The notes under the pieces are model-generated. The model saw only the letters and a program-made list of their open reading frames with translations. It searched no databases and was not told the origin of the DNA. Below are positions 37,244 to 47,160 of a stretch of DNA of 64,000 bases, one piece after another. Each line of letters begins with the position of its first letter. Within the stretch, counting starts at the first letter, position 1. Source of the stretch: Manis javanica (lineage: Eukaryota > Chordata > Mammalia > Pholidota > Manidae); contig NC_133156.1 in NCBI RefSeq assembly GCF_040802235.1, positions 185,206,351 to 185,270,350 on the forward strand. Direction: 5' to 3'. A program made the position numbers and the translations under genes.

Positions 37244-37259
37244 TTTTTTTTTTTTTTTT
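37244..37259 (-). repeat. Internal A-tract 2 of the L1 3' UTR
   Basis: Sixteen T on the + strand (A on the L1 strand), exactly between a 150-bp segment of unknown origin and the env-like part. It may be the scar of an earlier poly(A) tail. Confidence 0.75.
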
Positions 37260-37405
37260 AATTAAGAGAAAGGAATATTATCAGAAAAGAGTACCTCCAT
37301 AGCTGATCATCTGACACCCTTTAAGTGATCAACATTAAGGATATTTAAAGCATGCGTTGATCTTTGATTTACCAATAGTTTTATCCTGTTAAGGAGTAAT
37401 CCCCC

Positions 37406-37438
37406 TTTTCTTTCTTTCTTTCTTTTTTTTTTTTTTTT
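37406..37438 (-). repeat. Internal A-tract 1: (GAAA)n plus A16
   Basis: On the L1 strand, A16 followed by four GAAA-type units, right after the G-rich L1 3' UTR. It looks like the original L1 poly(A) end. Confidence 0.75.
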
Positions 37439-37779
37439 AATTTTTAATCTACACTTACCTGAAGAATACTATGTTTACTATGCTCTCCCCTATATCAGGT
37501 CCCCCCTAACAACCACATTACGGTTACTGTCCATCAGCTTAGCAAAATGTTGTAGAGTCACTACTTGTCCTCTCTGTGTTGTGCAGCCCACCCTCCCCTT
37601 TCTCCCTCCCCCCCATGCATGCTAATCTTAATACCCCCCTTCTTCTTCCCCCCCCTTATCCCTCCCTGCCCACCCATCCTCCCCAGTTCCTTTCCCTTTG
37701 GTACCTGTTAGTCCATTTTTGGGTTCTGTAATTCTGCTGCTGTTTTGTTCCTTCAGTTTTTCCTTTGTTCCTATACTCC
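37439..37779 (-). other. L1 3' UTR proper, G-rich
   Basis: On the L1 strand this is rich in G-runs and purines (reverse of 'cccccccatgcatgc', 'cccccccttatccc'), like the polypurine/G-quadruplex tract of L1 3' UTRs in other mammals. Confidence 0.75.
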
Positions 37780-40700
37780 TCAGATGAGTGAAATCATTTG
37801 GTATTTCTCTTTCTCCGCTTGGCTTATTTCACTGAGCATAATACTCTCCAGCTCCATCCATGTTGCTGCAAATGGTTGGATTTTTCCACTTCTTATGGCT
37901 GAGTAGTATTCCATTGTGTATATGTACCACATCTTCTTTATCCATTCATCTACAGATGGACATTTAGGTTGCTTCCAATTCTTGGCTATTGTAAATAGTG
38001 CTGCGATAAACATAGGAGTGCATCTGTCTTTCTCAAACTTGATTGCTGCGTTCTTAGGGTAAATTCCTAGGAGTGGAATTCCTGGGTCAAATGGTAGGTC
38101 TGTTTTGAGCATTTTGATGCACCTCCATACTGCTTTCCACAATGGTTGAACTAATTTACATTCCCACCAGCAGTGTAGGAGGGTTCCCCTTTCTCCACAG
38201 CCTCGCCAACATTTGTTGTTGTTTGTCTTTTGGATGGCAGCTATCCTTACTGGTGTGAGGTGATACCTCATTGTAGTTTTAATTTGCATTTCTCTGATAA
38301 TTAGCGATGTGGAGCATCTTTTCATGTGTCTCTTGGCCATCTGTATTTCTTTTTTGGAGAACTGTCTGTTCAGTTCCTCTGCCCATTTTTTAATTGGGTT
38401 ATTTGTTTTTTGTTTGTTGAGGCGTGTGAGCTCTTTATATATTCTGGACGTCAAGCCTTTATCAGATCTGTCATTTTCAAATATATTCTCCCATACTGTA
38501 GTGTTCCTTTTTGTTCTATTGATGGTGTCTTTCGCTGTACAGAAGCTTTTCAGCTTAATGTAGTCCCACTTGCTCATTTTTGCTGTTGTTTTCCTTGCCC
38601 GGGGAGATATGTTCAAGAAGAGATCACTCATGTTTATGTCTAAGAGGTTTTTGCCTATGTTTTTTTCCAAGAGTTTAATGGTTTCGTGACTTACATTCAG
38701 GTCTTTGATCCATTTTGAGTTTACCTTTGTATATGGGGTTAGACAATGGTCCAGTTTCATTCTCCTACATGTAGCTGTCCAGTTTTGCCAGCACCATCTG
38801 TTGAAGAGACTGTCATTTTGCCATTGTATGTCCATGGCTCCTTTATCAAATATTAATTGACCATATATGTTTGGGTTAATTTCTGGGGTCTCTAATCTGT
38901 TCCACTGGTCTGTGGCTCTGTTCTTGTGCCAGTACCAAATTGTCTTGATTACTATGGCTTTGTAGTAGAGCTTGAAGTTGGGGAGTGAGATCCCCCCTAC
39001 TTTATTCTTCTTTTTCAGGATTGCTTTGGCTATTCGGGGTCTTTGGTGTTTCCATATGAATTTTTGAATTATTTGTTCCAATTCATTGAAGAATGTTGCT
39101 GGTAATTTGAGAGGGATTGCATCAAATTTGTATATTGCTTTTGGCAGGATGGCCATTTTGACGATATTAATTCTTCCTAGCCATGAGCATGGGATGAGTT
39201 TCCATTTATTAGTGTCCCCTTTAATTTCTCTTAAGAGTGACTTGTAGTTTTCAGAGTATAAGTCTTTCACTTCCTTGGTTAGGTTTATTCCTAGGTATTT
39301 TATTCTTTTTGATGCAATGGTGAATGGAATTGTTTTCCTGATTTCTCTTTCTATTGATTCGTTGTTAGTGTATAGGAAAGCTACAGATTTCTGTGTGTTG
39401 ATTTTGTATCCTGCAACTTTGCTGTATTCCGATATCAGTTCTAGTAGTTTTGGAGTGGAGTCTTTAGGGTTTTTTATGTACAGTATCATATCATCTGCAA
39501 ATAGTGACAGTTTAACTTCTTCTTTACCAATCTGGATTCCTTGTATTTCTTTGTTTTGTCTGATTGCCGTGGCTAGGACCTCCAGTACTATGTTAAATAA
39601 CAGTGGGGAGAGTGGGCATCCCTGTCTGGTTCCCGATCTCAGTGGAAATGCTTTCAGCTTCTCGCTGTTCAGTATAATGCTGGCTGTGGGTTTATCATAT
39701 ATGGCCTTTATTATGTTGAGGTACTTGCCCTCTATTCCCATTTTGCTGAGAGTTTTTATCATGAATGGATGTTGAATTTTGTCAAATGCTTTTTCAGCAT
39801 CTATGGAGATGATCATGTGGTTTTTGTCTTTCTTTTTGTTGATGTGGTGGATGATGTTGATGGATTTTCGAATGTTGTACCATCCTTGCATCCCTGGGAT
39901 GAACCCCACTTGGTCATGGTGTATGATCCTTTTGATATACTGTTGAATTCTGTTTGCTAATATTTTATTGAGTATTTTTGCATCTACGTTCATCAGGGAT
40001 ATTGGTCTGTAATTTTCTTTTTTGGTGGGGTCTTTGCCTGGTTTTGGTATTAGGGTGATGTTGGCTTCATAGAATGAGTTTGGGAGTATTCCCTCTTCTT
40101 CTATTTTGTGGAACACTTTAAGGAGAATGGGTATTATGTCTTCTCTGTGTGTCTGATAAAATTCCGAGGTAAATCCGTCCGGCCCCGGGGTTTTGTTCTT
40201 GGGTAGTTTTTTGATTACTGTTTCAATTTCTTTGCTTGTAATTGGTTTGTTTAACTTTTGTGTTTCTTCCTTGGTCAGTCTTGGGAGGTTGTATTTTTCT
40301 AGGAAGTTGTCCATTTCTTCTAGGTTTTCCAGCTTGTTGGCATATAGGTTTTCATAGTAGTCTTTAATAATTCTTTGTATTTCTGTGGAGTCTGTCGTGA
40401 TTTTTCCATTCTCATTTCTGATTATGTTGATTTGTGTTGACTCTCTTTTTCTCTTAATAAGTTGGGCTAGAGGCTTATCTATTTTGTTTATTTTCTCAAA
40501 GAACCAGCTCTTGGTTTCGTTGATTTTTGCTATTGTTTTACTCTTCTCAATTTTGTTTATTTCTTCTCTGATCTTTATTATGTCCCTCCTTCTGCTGACT
40601 TTAGGCCTCATTTGTTCTTCTTTTTCCAGTTTTAATAATTGTGATGTTAGACTATTCATTTGGGATTGTTCTTCCTTCTTCAAGTGTGCCTGGATTGCTA

Positions 40701-41622
40701 TATACTTTCCTCTTAAGACTGCTTTCGCTGCATCCCACAGAAGTTGGGGCTTAGTGTTGTTGTTGTCATTTGTTTCTATATATTCCTTGATCTCTATTTT
40801 GATTTGTTCATTGATCCATTGATTATTTAGTAGCATGTTGTTAAGCCTCCATGTGTTTGTGAGCCTTTTTGTTTTCTTTGTAGAATTTATTTCTACTTTC
40901 ATACCTTTGTGGTCTGAAAAATTGGTTGGTAGAATTTCAATATTGTGGAATTTACTGAGGCTCTTTTTGTGAGCTAGTATGTGGTCTATTCTAGAGAATG
41001 TTCCATGTGCACTTGAGAAGAATGTATATCCTGTTGCTTTTGGATGTAAAGTTCTATAGATGTCTATTAGGTCCATCTGTTCTAGTGTGTTGTTCAGTGC
41101 CTGTGTGTCTTTACTTATTTTCTGCCCGGTGGATCTATCCTTTGGGGTGAGTGGTGTGTTGAAGTCTCCTACAATGAATGCATTGCAGTCTATTTCCCTC
41201 TTTAGTTCTGTTAGTATTTGCTTCACATATGCTGGTGCTCCTGTATTGGGTGCATATATATTTAGAATGGTTATATCCTCTTGTTGGACTAAGCCCTTTA
41301 TCATTATGTAGTGGCCTTCTTTATCTCTTGTTACTTTCTTTGTTTTGAAGTCTATTTTGTCTGATATTAGTACTGCAACCCCTGCTTTCTTCTCACTGTT
41401 GTTTGCCTGAAATATGTTTTTCCATCCCTTGACTTTTAGTCTATGCTTATCTTTGGGTTTAAGGTGAGTTTCTTGTAAGCAGCATATAGATGGGTCTTGC
41501 TTTTTTATCCATTCTATTACTCTATGTCTTTTGATTGGTGCATTAAGTCCATTTACATTTAGGGTGACTATTGAAAGATATGTACTTATTGCCATTGCAG
41601 GCTTTAGATTCGTGGTTACCAA
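37780..41622 (-). CDS. LINE-1 ORF2p, endonuclease-reverse transcriptase
   Basis: A complete open frame of 1280 codons, close to the usual 1275 of human L1. ORF2p nicks target DNA and primes reverse transcription of the L1 RNA there. N-terminal APE-type endonuclease, about residues 15-245: QETH with Glu51, VGDFN with Asp153, RIDHI with Asp213 and SDH with His238, all catalytic positions kept. Reverse transcriptase, about 455-780: TPGPDGF at about 478, [11 protein letters not shown] at about 606, [14 protein letters not shown] at about 664, and active site FADD at 708-711. C-terminal Cys-rich motif: Cys1138, Cys1142, His1150, Cys1155. No frameshift or stop. The first Met may not be the true start; a second, MAIST at residue 10, aligns better with other L1s. 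Translation is expected by reinitiation after ORF1 across a 168-bp spacer. Confidence 0.95.
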   Translation of the reverse strand: MVTTNLKPAMAISTYLSIVTLNVNGLNAPIKRHRVIEWIKKQDPSICCLQETHLKPKDKHRLKVKGWKNIFQANNSEKKAGVAVLISDKIDFKTKKVTRDKEGHYIMIKGLVQQEDITILNIYAPNTGAPAYVKQILTELKREIDCNAFIVGDFNTPLTPKDRSTGQKISKDTQALNNTLEQMDLIDIYRTLHPKATGYTFFSSAHGTFSRIDHILAHKKSLSKFHNIEILPTNFSDHKGMKVEINSTKKTKRLTNTWRLNNMLLNNQWINEQIKIEIKEYIETNDNNNTKPQLLWDAAKAVLRGKYIAIQAHLKKEEQSQMNSLTSQLLKLEKEEQMRPKVSRRRDIIKIREEINKIEKSKTIAKINETKSWFFEKINKIDKPLAQLIKRKRESTQINIIRNENGKITTDSTEIQRIIKDYYENLYANKLENLEEMDNFLEKYNLPRLTKEETQKLNKPITSKEIETVIKKLPKNKTPGPDGFTSEFYQTHREDIIPILLKVFHKIEEEGILPNSFYEANITLIPKPGKDPTKKENYRPISLMNVDAKILNKILANRIQQYIKRIIHHDQVGFIPGMQGWYNIRKSINIIHHINKKKDKNHMIISIDAEKAFDKIQHPFMIKTLSKMGIEGKYLNIIKAIYDKPTASIILNSEKLKAFPLRSGTRQGCPLSPLLFNIVLEVLATAIRQNKEIQGIQIGKEEVKLSLFADDMILYIKNPKDSTPKLLELISEYSKVAGYKINTQKSVAFLYTNNESIEREIRKTIPFTIASKRIKYLGINLTKEVKDLYSENYKSLLREIKGDTNKWKLIPCSWLGRINIVKMAILPKAIYKFDAIPLKLPATFFNELEQIIQKFIWKHQRPRIAKAILKKKNKVGGISLPNFKLYYKAIVIKTIWYWHKNRATDQWNRLETPEINPNIYGQLIFDKGAMDIQWQNDSLFNRWCWQNWTATCRRMKLDHCLTPYTKVNSKWIKDLNVSHETIKLLEKNIGKNLLDINMSDLFLNISPRARKTTAKMSKWDYIKLKSFCTAKDTINRTKRNTTVWENIFENDRSDKGLTSRIYKELTRLNKQKTNNPIKKWAEELNRQFSKKEIQMAKRHMKRCSTSLIIREMQIKTTMRYHLTPVRIAAIQKTNNNKCWRGCGERGTLLHCWWECKLVQPLWKAVWRCIKMLKTDLPFDPGIPLLGIYPKNAAIKFEKDRCTPMFIAALFTIAKNWKQPKCPSVDEWIKKMWYIYTMEYYSAIRSGKIQPFAATWMELESIMLSEISQAEKEKYQMISLI

Positions 41623-41790
41623 AGGTTCAAGGTTAGCTTCTTTAGTATCTTACTGCCTAACTTAGCTCGCTTATTGAGCTGTTATATACACTGTCTGGAG
41701 AGTCTTTTCTTCTCTCCCTTCTTATTCCTCCTCCTCCCTTCTTCATATGTTGTGTGTTTTGTTCTGTGCTCTTTTTAGGGGTGCTCCCAT

Positions 41791-42714
41791 CTAGAGCAGT
41801 CCCTGTAGGATGCCCTGTAGAGGTGGTTTGTGGGAAGCAAATTCCCTCAGCTTTTGCTTGTCTGGGAATTGTTTGATCCCACCATCATATTTAAATGATA
41901 GTCGTGCTGGATACAGTATCCTTGGTTCAAGGCCCTTCTGTTTCATTGCATTAAGTATATCATGCCATTCTCTTCTGGCCTGTAGGGTTTCTGTCGAGAA
42001 GTCTGATGTTAGCCTGATTGGTTTTCCTTTATAGGTGACCTTTTTCTCTCTAGCTGCCTTTAAAACTCTTTCCTTGTCCTTGATCCTTGCCATTTTAATT
42101 ATTATGTGTCTTGGTGTTGTCCTCCTTGGATCCTTTCTGTTGGGGGTTCTGTATAATTCCATGGTCTGTTCGATTATTTCCTCCCCCAGTTTGGGGAAGT
42201 TTTCAGCAATTATTTCTTCAAAGACCCTTTCTATCCCTTTTCCTCTTTCTTCCTCTTCTGGTATCCCTATAATACGAATGTTTTTCCTTTTGTATTGGTC
42301 ACATATTTCTCTTAGTGTTGTTTCATTCCTGGAGATCCTTTTATCTCTCTCTATGTCAGCTTCTATACGTTCCTGTTCTCTGGCTTCTATTCCTTCAATG
42401 GCCTCTTGCATCTTATCCATTCTGCTTATAAATCCTTCCAGGGATTGTTTCACTTCTGTGATCTCTTTCCTGACATCTGTGATCTCCTTCCGGACTTCAT
42501 CCCACTGCTCTTGCATTTTTCTCTGCATCTCATCCCACTGCTCTTGCATTTTTCTCTGCATCTCATCCCATTGCTCTTGCATTTTTTTCTGCATCTCTGT
42601 CAGCATGTTCATGATTTTTATTTTGAATTCTTTTTCAGGAGGACTAGTTAGGTCTGTCTCCTTCTCAGGTGTTGTCTCTGTGATCTTTGTCTGCCTGTAG
42701 TTTTGCCTTTTCAT
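41791..42714 (-). CDS. LINE-1 ORF1p, RNA-binding chaperone
   Basis: Open frame of 307 codons. ORF1p trimerises, coats L1 RNA and acts as a nucleic-acid chaperone. Residues about 30-135 form a long coiled coil; inside it MQRKMQEQWDE recurs as an 11-residue unit three times (about residues 40-72). The RRM follows at about 145-245 (starts NIRIIGIPEEEERG), then the C-terminal domain with HIIIKMARIKDKERVL and LTSDFSTETLQARREW. The length is below human ORF1p (338), within the family's range because coiled-coil length varies. No break is seen. The start is chosen as the first Met, 1.6 kb from the L1 5' end. Confidence 0.94.
   Translation of the reverse strand: MKRQNYRQTKITETTPEKETDLTSPPEKEFKIKIMNMLTEMQKKMQEQWDEMQRKMQEQWDEMQRKMQEQWDEVRKEITDVRKEITEVKQSLEGFISRMDKMQEAIEGIEAREQERIEADIERDKRISRNETTLREICDQYKRKNIRIIGIPEEEERGKGIERVFEEIIAENFPKLGEEIIEQTMELYRTPNRKDPRRTTPRHIIIKMARIKDKERVLKAAREKKVTYKGKPIRLTSDFSTETLQARREWHDILNAMKQKGLEPRILYPARLSFKYDGGIKQFPDKQKLREFASHKPPLQGILQGLL
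42497..42595 (-). repeat. 3 x 33-bp tandem repeat in ORF1
   Basis: Units at 42497-42529, 42530-42562 and 42563-42595 are almost identical and code for three copies of an 11-residue coiled-coil block. Confidence 0.9.
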
Positions 42715-44312
42715 GGTGATAGAGATAGTCTGCAGAGCTGGTACAAGTGACCGCTGGAAGAGCTTCCCTTCTTGTTGGTTTGTAGCCTTTTCCTGGGAGA
42801 ATAGCGACCTCTAGTGGCTTGTGCTGGGCAGCTGTGCGCAGACAGGGCTTCTGCTTCCTGCCCAGTTGCTTTGGGGTTTATCTCCACTGTTGCTGTGGGC
42901 TTGGCCTGGCTGGGGCTGTTCCTCCAAAATGGTGGAGCCCCGTTAGAGGGGGAGCAGCCAGGAGACTATTTATCTCCGTAAGGGGCCTCTGTGCTCCCTG
43001 CTGCCCAGGGGGTTAGAGTGCCCAGAGATCCCCAGATTCCCTGCTTCTGGTCTAAGTGACCTGTCCTGCCCCTTTAAGATTTCCAAAAAGCACTCTCCAA
43101 ACCAAAACAACAACAGCAACAATGAGAGAGGGAACAGAAAGGAAAAAAAAAAAGAAAAAACACGCGATTTTTTTTTTTTTTCCTCAGGTGCCGGTCCCAG
43201 GCACCCGCGCACTGGTCCTGCTGCCCTGTCTCCCTAGCACCAGGGTCCCTGTCCTTTCAAGGCTTCCAAAAAGCACCCACCCACTGGTCCCGCAGGGAAG
43301 GAACGCTCAATATTCTTTGTCCTCAGGCACTGGTCCCACGCACCCGCTCACCAGTCCTGCCGCCCTGCCTCCCTAGCACCGGGGTCCCTGTCCCTTCAAG
43401 GCTTCCAAAAAGCACTTGGCAAAAAGAGAGAAAAAAAAGGGGAAAAACGCGCGATTTCTTCCGTCCTCAGGTGCTGGTCTCAGGCACCCACCCACCGGTC
43501 CCACAGGGAAAAATGCGGGATATTCTTTGTCCTCAGGTGCCGGTCCCAGGCACCCGCTCACCAGTCCCGCCGCCCTGCCTCCCTAGCACCGGGGTCCCTG
43601 TCCCTTTTAGGCTTCCAAAAAGCACTCGCAGAAAAGAGAAAAAAAAAAGGGGAAAAACGCGCGATTTCCTCTGTCCTCAAGTGCCGGTCTCAGGCACCCG
43701 CCCACCGGTCCCGCAGGGAAAAACGGAGGATATTCTTTGTCCTCAGGCGCCGGTCCCAGCCACCCGCTCACCAGTCCTGCCACCGTGCCTCCCTAGCACT
43801 GGGGTCCCCGTCCCTTCAAGGCTTCCAAAAAGCGCTTGCCAAAAAGAGAAAAAAAAAAAGGGGAAAAACGCGCGACCTCCTCCGTCCTCAGGCACCAGTC
43901 TCAGGCACCCGCCCCCAGGTCTCGCAGGGAGAAACGCGGGATATTCTTTGTCCTCCGGCGCTGTTCCCAGGCACCTCCTCACCGGTCCCGCCACCCTGCC
44001 TCCCCAGCAACGGGGGCCCGTCCCTCTAAGGCTTCCAAAAAGCGCTCGCCAAAAAAAAAAACTGCTCCGGTTTCTCTCCACCCGCCGGGAGCCGGGGGGA
44101 GGGGCGCTCGGGTCCCGCCGGGCTGGGGCTTGTATCTTACCCCCTTCACAAGGCGCTGGGTTCTTGCAGGTGTGGATGTGGTCTGGATGTTGTCCTGTGT
44201 CCTGTGGTCTCTATTTTAGGAAGATTTTTCTTTGTTATATTTTCATAGCTCTATGTGTTTTTGGGAGGAGATTTCCACTGCTCTACTCACGCCGCCATCT
44301 TGGCTCCCCCTC
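42715..44312 (-). promoter_or_regulatory. L1 5' UTR / promoter with 210-bp monomers
   Basis: Anchors 'gcttccaaaaagc' occur at 43401, 43611, 43821 and 44031, exactly 210 bp apart, with older or trimmed units anchored at 43262 and about 43079. Each unit has a C-rich half (CCGGTCCCAGGCACCCGC type) and an A-rich half with 'aaaaacgcgcga'. CpG content is high. The most 5' part (44291-44312) has a CAAGATGGCGGC YY1-type site on the L1 strand, as at the start of other L1 promoters. Open frames here on either strand (up to 316 codons) come from the repeat. Confidence 0.85.
43401..44040 (-). repeat. Tandem 210-bp L1 5' monomers
   Basis: Three exact 210-bp intervals between anchors at 43401, 43611, 43821 and 44031. 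Units differ by scattered substitutions and A-run lengths. Confidence 0.88.
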
Positions 44313-44329
44313 AAATGTATGCATTTTTT
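44313..44329. repeat. L1 target-site duplication, right copy
   Basis: aaatgtatgcatttttt, the 17/17 match of the left copy, directly next to the L1 5' end (…ggctccccctc on the + strand). Confidence 0.92.
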
Positions 44330-46290
44330 ATAACTCATTATATCACTATGTGTGTGTGGGTGCGTGTCAGTGTGGGTGTATATATATATGCTGGGTACTT
44401 ATTTCCCCAAAATCTAGATGATTGCACTTTGAAATTTAATGAATGTGACCATACTGAGAGTTTATTTCCAAAAGTTTCATGGCTACAGTCTAATGATTTT
44501 GGATTCATATTCGTTACACCTGAAAGAAAGGATATGATGTTAACATTGAGTCATCAGGTTCACGTCCAGAACAGGGACATTTTTCCTGAGCTGGGAAGCT
44601 CTTGCTTGTCTGGGTAGGAAGAAATAGCTCAGCTATCTTGCCTGGGAAGACAACCTAAAATCCATTTAAGACTTGGGATCATGGGAATTTGTCCTCACCC
44701 TGTAGATGTAATCTAATATTGAACGACAGGTTCCTTTAAATATTAAATACAGACTATCTTTAACTTTTCTATAGAGCATAATCCTTCCCTAGGGACTTTT
44801 ATGAAATTAAGGCATGAAAATTTGGATACACGCAAAGGGATAGCAGGAAGTTTGCTGGGGACCTGTTCTGTATCCTGATAGTGATGGTGGTTGCATGAAT
44901 CAGCCTCATAGAACTACACACACACACACAGTTAATGTTACTGTATGTTTACTTAAAAAAAAATGAAGACACTGATGCAAAGGGGCCCATGAGGTGAGAA
45001 ATCAAGCTGTCAGGGTCAGAACATAAAGCATTGGGGAACAATTTCAGAGGGACTACCACCACACAGACGTCCTAAGGAGTAGCTGCCGGTGTGGTTTCAC
45101 ATGGACAGATCTGTCCAGAAAACTGACTGAGTCAAATATTTCTCAGAAAACATCCAGGAAGAGTTCAATGTCTTCCTCAGATGGTCTGCTCTGAATATAG
45201 ATGTGTCTTGTTTTGGCCTTGAAGTGGCATCTTCATCAAGTCTGGAGCCATAAAACTGAAGAATAGGTGTGCTACAGAGACCGTGATAGAGACAGTGTAG
45301 AACCTAGCAAATACAGAGTCAGAAGAGTGCCGAAATCAGAAACCAGGTTAATTCAAACTGGGGTAGCCTCCCTGGATCTGAGGAAATCAGTCTGTGGGAC
45401 TGAGGGAGGTTCACCAGAAGGAAATTCACAGACATGAGGAGTAAGGGTGATCTAGGGTCTAGGTTAAGGCCAATCCGTGTGGCAAAGGTTGGGAGGGCTG
45501 GTGCTCTGCACCCAGTAGAAATCTGCTACGTAAAAGTTCTGCTTTCTGAACCAGAGCTTAACCTATGGGTATGCAGAGGTTAGTTGTGTGGAATCGTCCC
45601 TCTGGCCAACATGGCCCTTGGCAGTCCTACAAAACCTGAGAGTCTTTTGGAGCTTATCTATCTTGGGAGGGGAAATTGTCTAAGCAGACATGAAGGCAGG
45701 GGTGGGAGCTGCCTGCTAAAGACACCAGTGAGCATTTGGCAGGGTGGGTGGGGAAAAAGTGACACAGCAGAGGGTAGGGGGCTGGGAAGGATCCCACTCT
45801 CTCCCTCCTGCCTGCATCTGGTGCCCCAGGAGCTGGCTTGAGCAATACCTCTCTAATGAGTTGGAGTGAACTTGAGCTTGTTCCTCCCTCAGGGAATGAG
45901 GGAAGACAGGCTTAAAGCTGCTAAGATGCTTGGAGAGCATCCAAAGAGAAGCTTGACACAAAGGCAATGTGTTAATGAAAACAGTTTGGGCCTGGCTAAA
46001 TAGTGACTATTCTAACAAAACAAACACATGCGAGTTGACAACAATTGTTCTGAAAAGAAACAGTCCAGCCTTTCTACGTAGAGCTTGATGCTTCTTCAGA
46101 GTCTTCACAGGATTCTGTTGACTGTGGTTGTCTAAAATTCAGGCTGGGATCTATTCTTAGGAGTGCCAAGAATGATTACTCAAGGGATTTCTTATGGGCA
46201 TAAGCACATTCTTCAGTGCATGCAATTGCATTTACTTTTTTTCAGATTATTTGCTTTGCATTGTGGGGGAGGGCTTCTTACAGGTCAGCC
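44330..46290. other. Intergenic, no gene recognised
   Basis: Small low-complexity patches only (TGTG and TATA at 44,340-44,392; CA at 44,918-44,930; A-run at 44,956). No coding region supported. Confidence 0.4.
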
Positions 46291-46292
46291 AA

Positions 46293-46450
46293 ATTATCTG
46301 GGGTGCTTATTAAAATGTGATTGCTGAGCTCCACCTTTTCAGACCTCTCCAATTAGGTGGACTCTTTGAGAGTAAATCCAAAGCTTCTGCATTTGAAAAA
46401 GCACCTTATGAGAGCCTTATCACAGTAAAGTTTGGAAACCACTGCTGTAA
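46293..46450 (+). mobile_element. MER5-type hAT-Charlie remnant
   Basis: 'atctggggtgcttattaaaa', 'tgtgattgctgagctccacc', 'agcttctgcatttgaaaaag' and 'ggaaaccactg' follow the MER5A order. Confidence 0.65.
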
Positions 46451-46489
46451 GGCCTATTCACTATAGCCTTTCTCTTTAGTCTTCAATGC

Positions 46490-47160
46490 TCACTTACTCA
46501 TTCAACAAACATTCTTGTGTCAGCTCCTCTGTGGGACAGGAAATGGTGAATATTCAAAGTATTCAAATTGCTTGTTGCCAAATGAGTACACTACAATGTG
46601 GTGAATGCTATACTAGAAGGGGCTCTCAAATACATGAAAGGAATGGAGGAGAGCCTGCAAGGGGTGGAAGCCAATTCAGAGGTGGTAGTTGAGTTGCATC
46701 TTGACAAATGAGTCAAGTCTAATCAGGAAGACAAGAGAGAAAGCACATCTCCAGCCCTGAGAAGGAACTGCAGACGAGGAGCACATGAAGGCATGTGATT
46801 CATCCTGGAAGAAGGGAGTCTGTGTGGCCAGAGCGTAGGAATAGTGGAGGAGGAAAGAGGCATAGATAGGTTGGGACAAGACTATGAGGGGCCTGGCATA
46901 CATGCAAATGGTTTAGGCTTTGAACTGCAGAAATTGGGACCTGGAGGAATTGTTAAAGCATAAACTGATAGAATGTTATGCATGTTCTAGAGTCATCTCC
47001 CTGCTGGCAGTCTGAAGGCAGGCGGAGGAGTACAGAGCATCTGCAATGGTGAGGAGTGACGAGGCTAACCTAGATAATGGCACGAGGGGGCGGAGAAGCC
47101 TGCATGGAAGTGAGAAAGGTTTGTGAGTGTAGTTAACAGACTGAGAATGCAGTAGAGGAG
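46490..47160 (-). repeat. L2 LINE 3' fragment, long copy
   Basis: On the + strand: 'actcattcaacaaacattc' (reversed L2 end), then 'gagttgcatcttgacaaatg', 'agagcgtaggaatagtgga', 'actatgaggggcctggcata' and 'gcctgcatggaag'. About 650 bp of reversed L2. Confidence 0.65.

Larger units (their letters stand above)
35577..44312 (-). mobile_element. Full-length young LINE-1 with monomeric 5' UTR and ERV-derived 3' end
   Basis: The element is about 8.7 kb, against about 6 kb for a human L1. Order on the - strand: 5' end at 44312 with a YY1-type CAAGATGGCGGC motif; 5' UTR with 210-bp monomers (to 42715); ORF1 (42714-41791); spacer of 168 bp; ORF2 (41622-37780); G-rich L1 3' UTR and A-tract (to about 37406); a short segment; a second A-tract; env-like and LTR-like sequence; and a poly(A) tail seen as T at 35571-35603. 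A perfect 17-bp duplication flanks it. Both ORFs are open and the tail is long and pure, so insertion was recent and the element may be competent. It lies 6.2 kb downstream of CNRIP1 in the opposite orientation. Confidence 0.93.

Noticed and set aside
39275-41311. Several + strand frames of 60-170 codons
   Set aside because: Antisense shadows of ORF2.
42035-42700. 221-codon + strand open frame
   Set aside because: Exact antisense of L1 ORF1; Ser/Leu-rich shadow without independent signal.
43471-44421. 316-codon + strand open frame
   Set aside because: Runs antisense through the L1 210-bp monomers; Pro/Arg-rich repeats of the same peptide, an artefact of CpG-rich tandem DNA.
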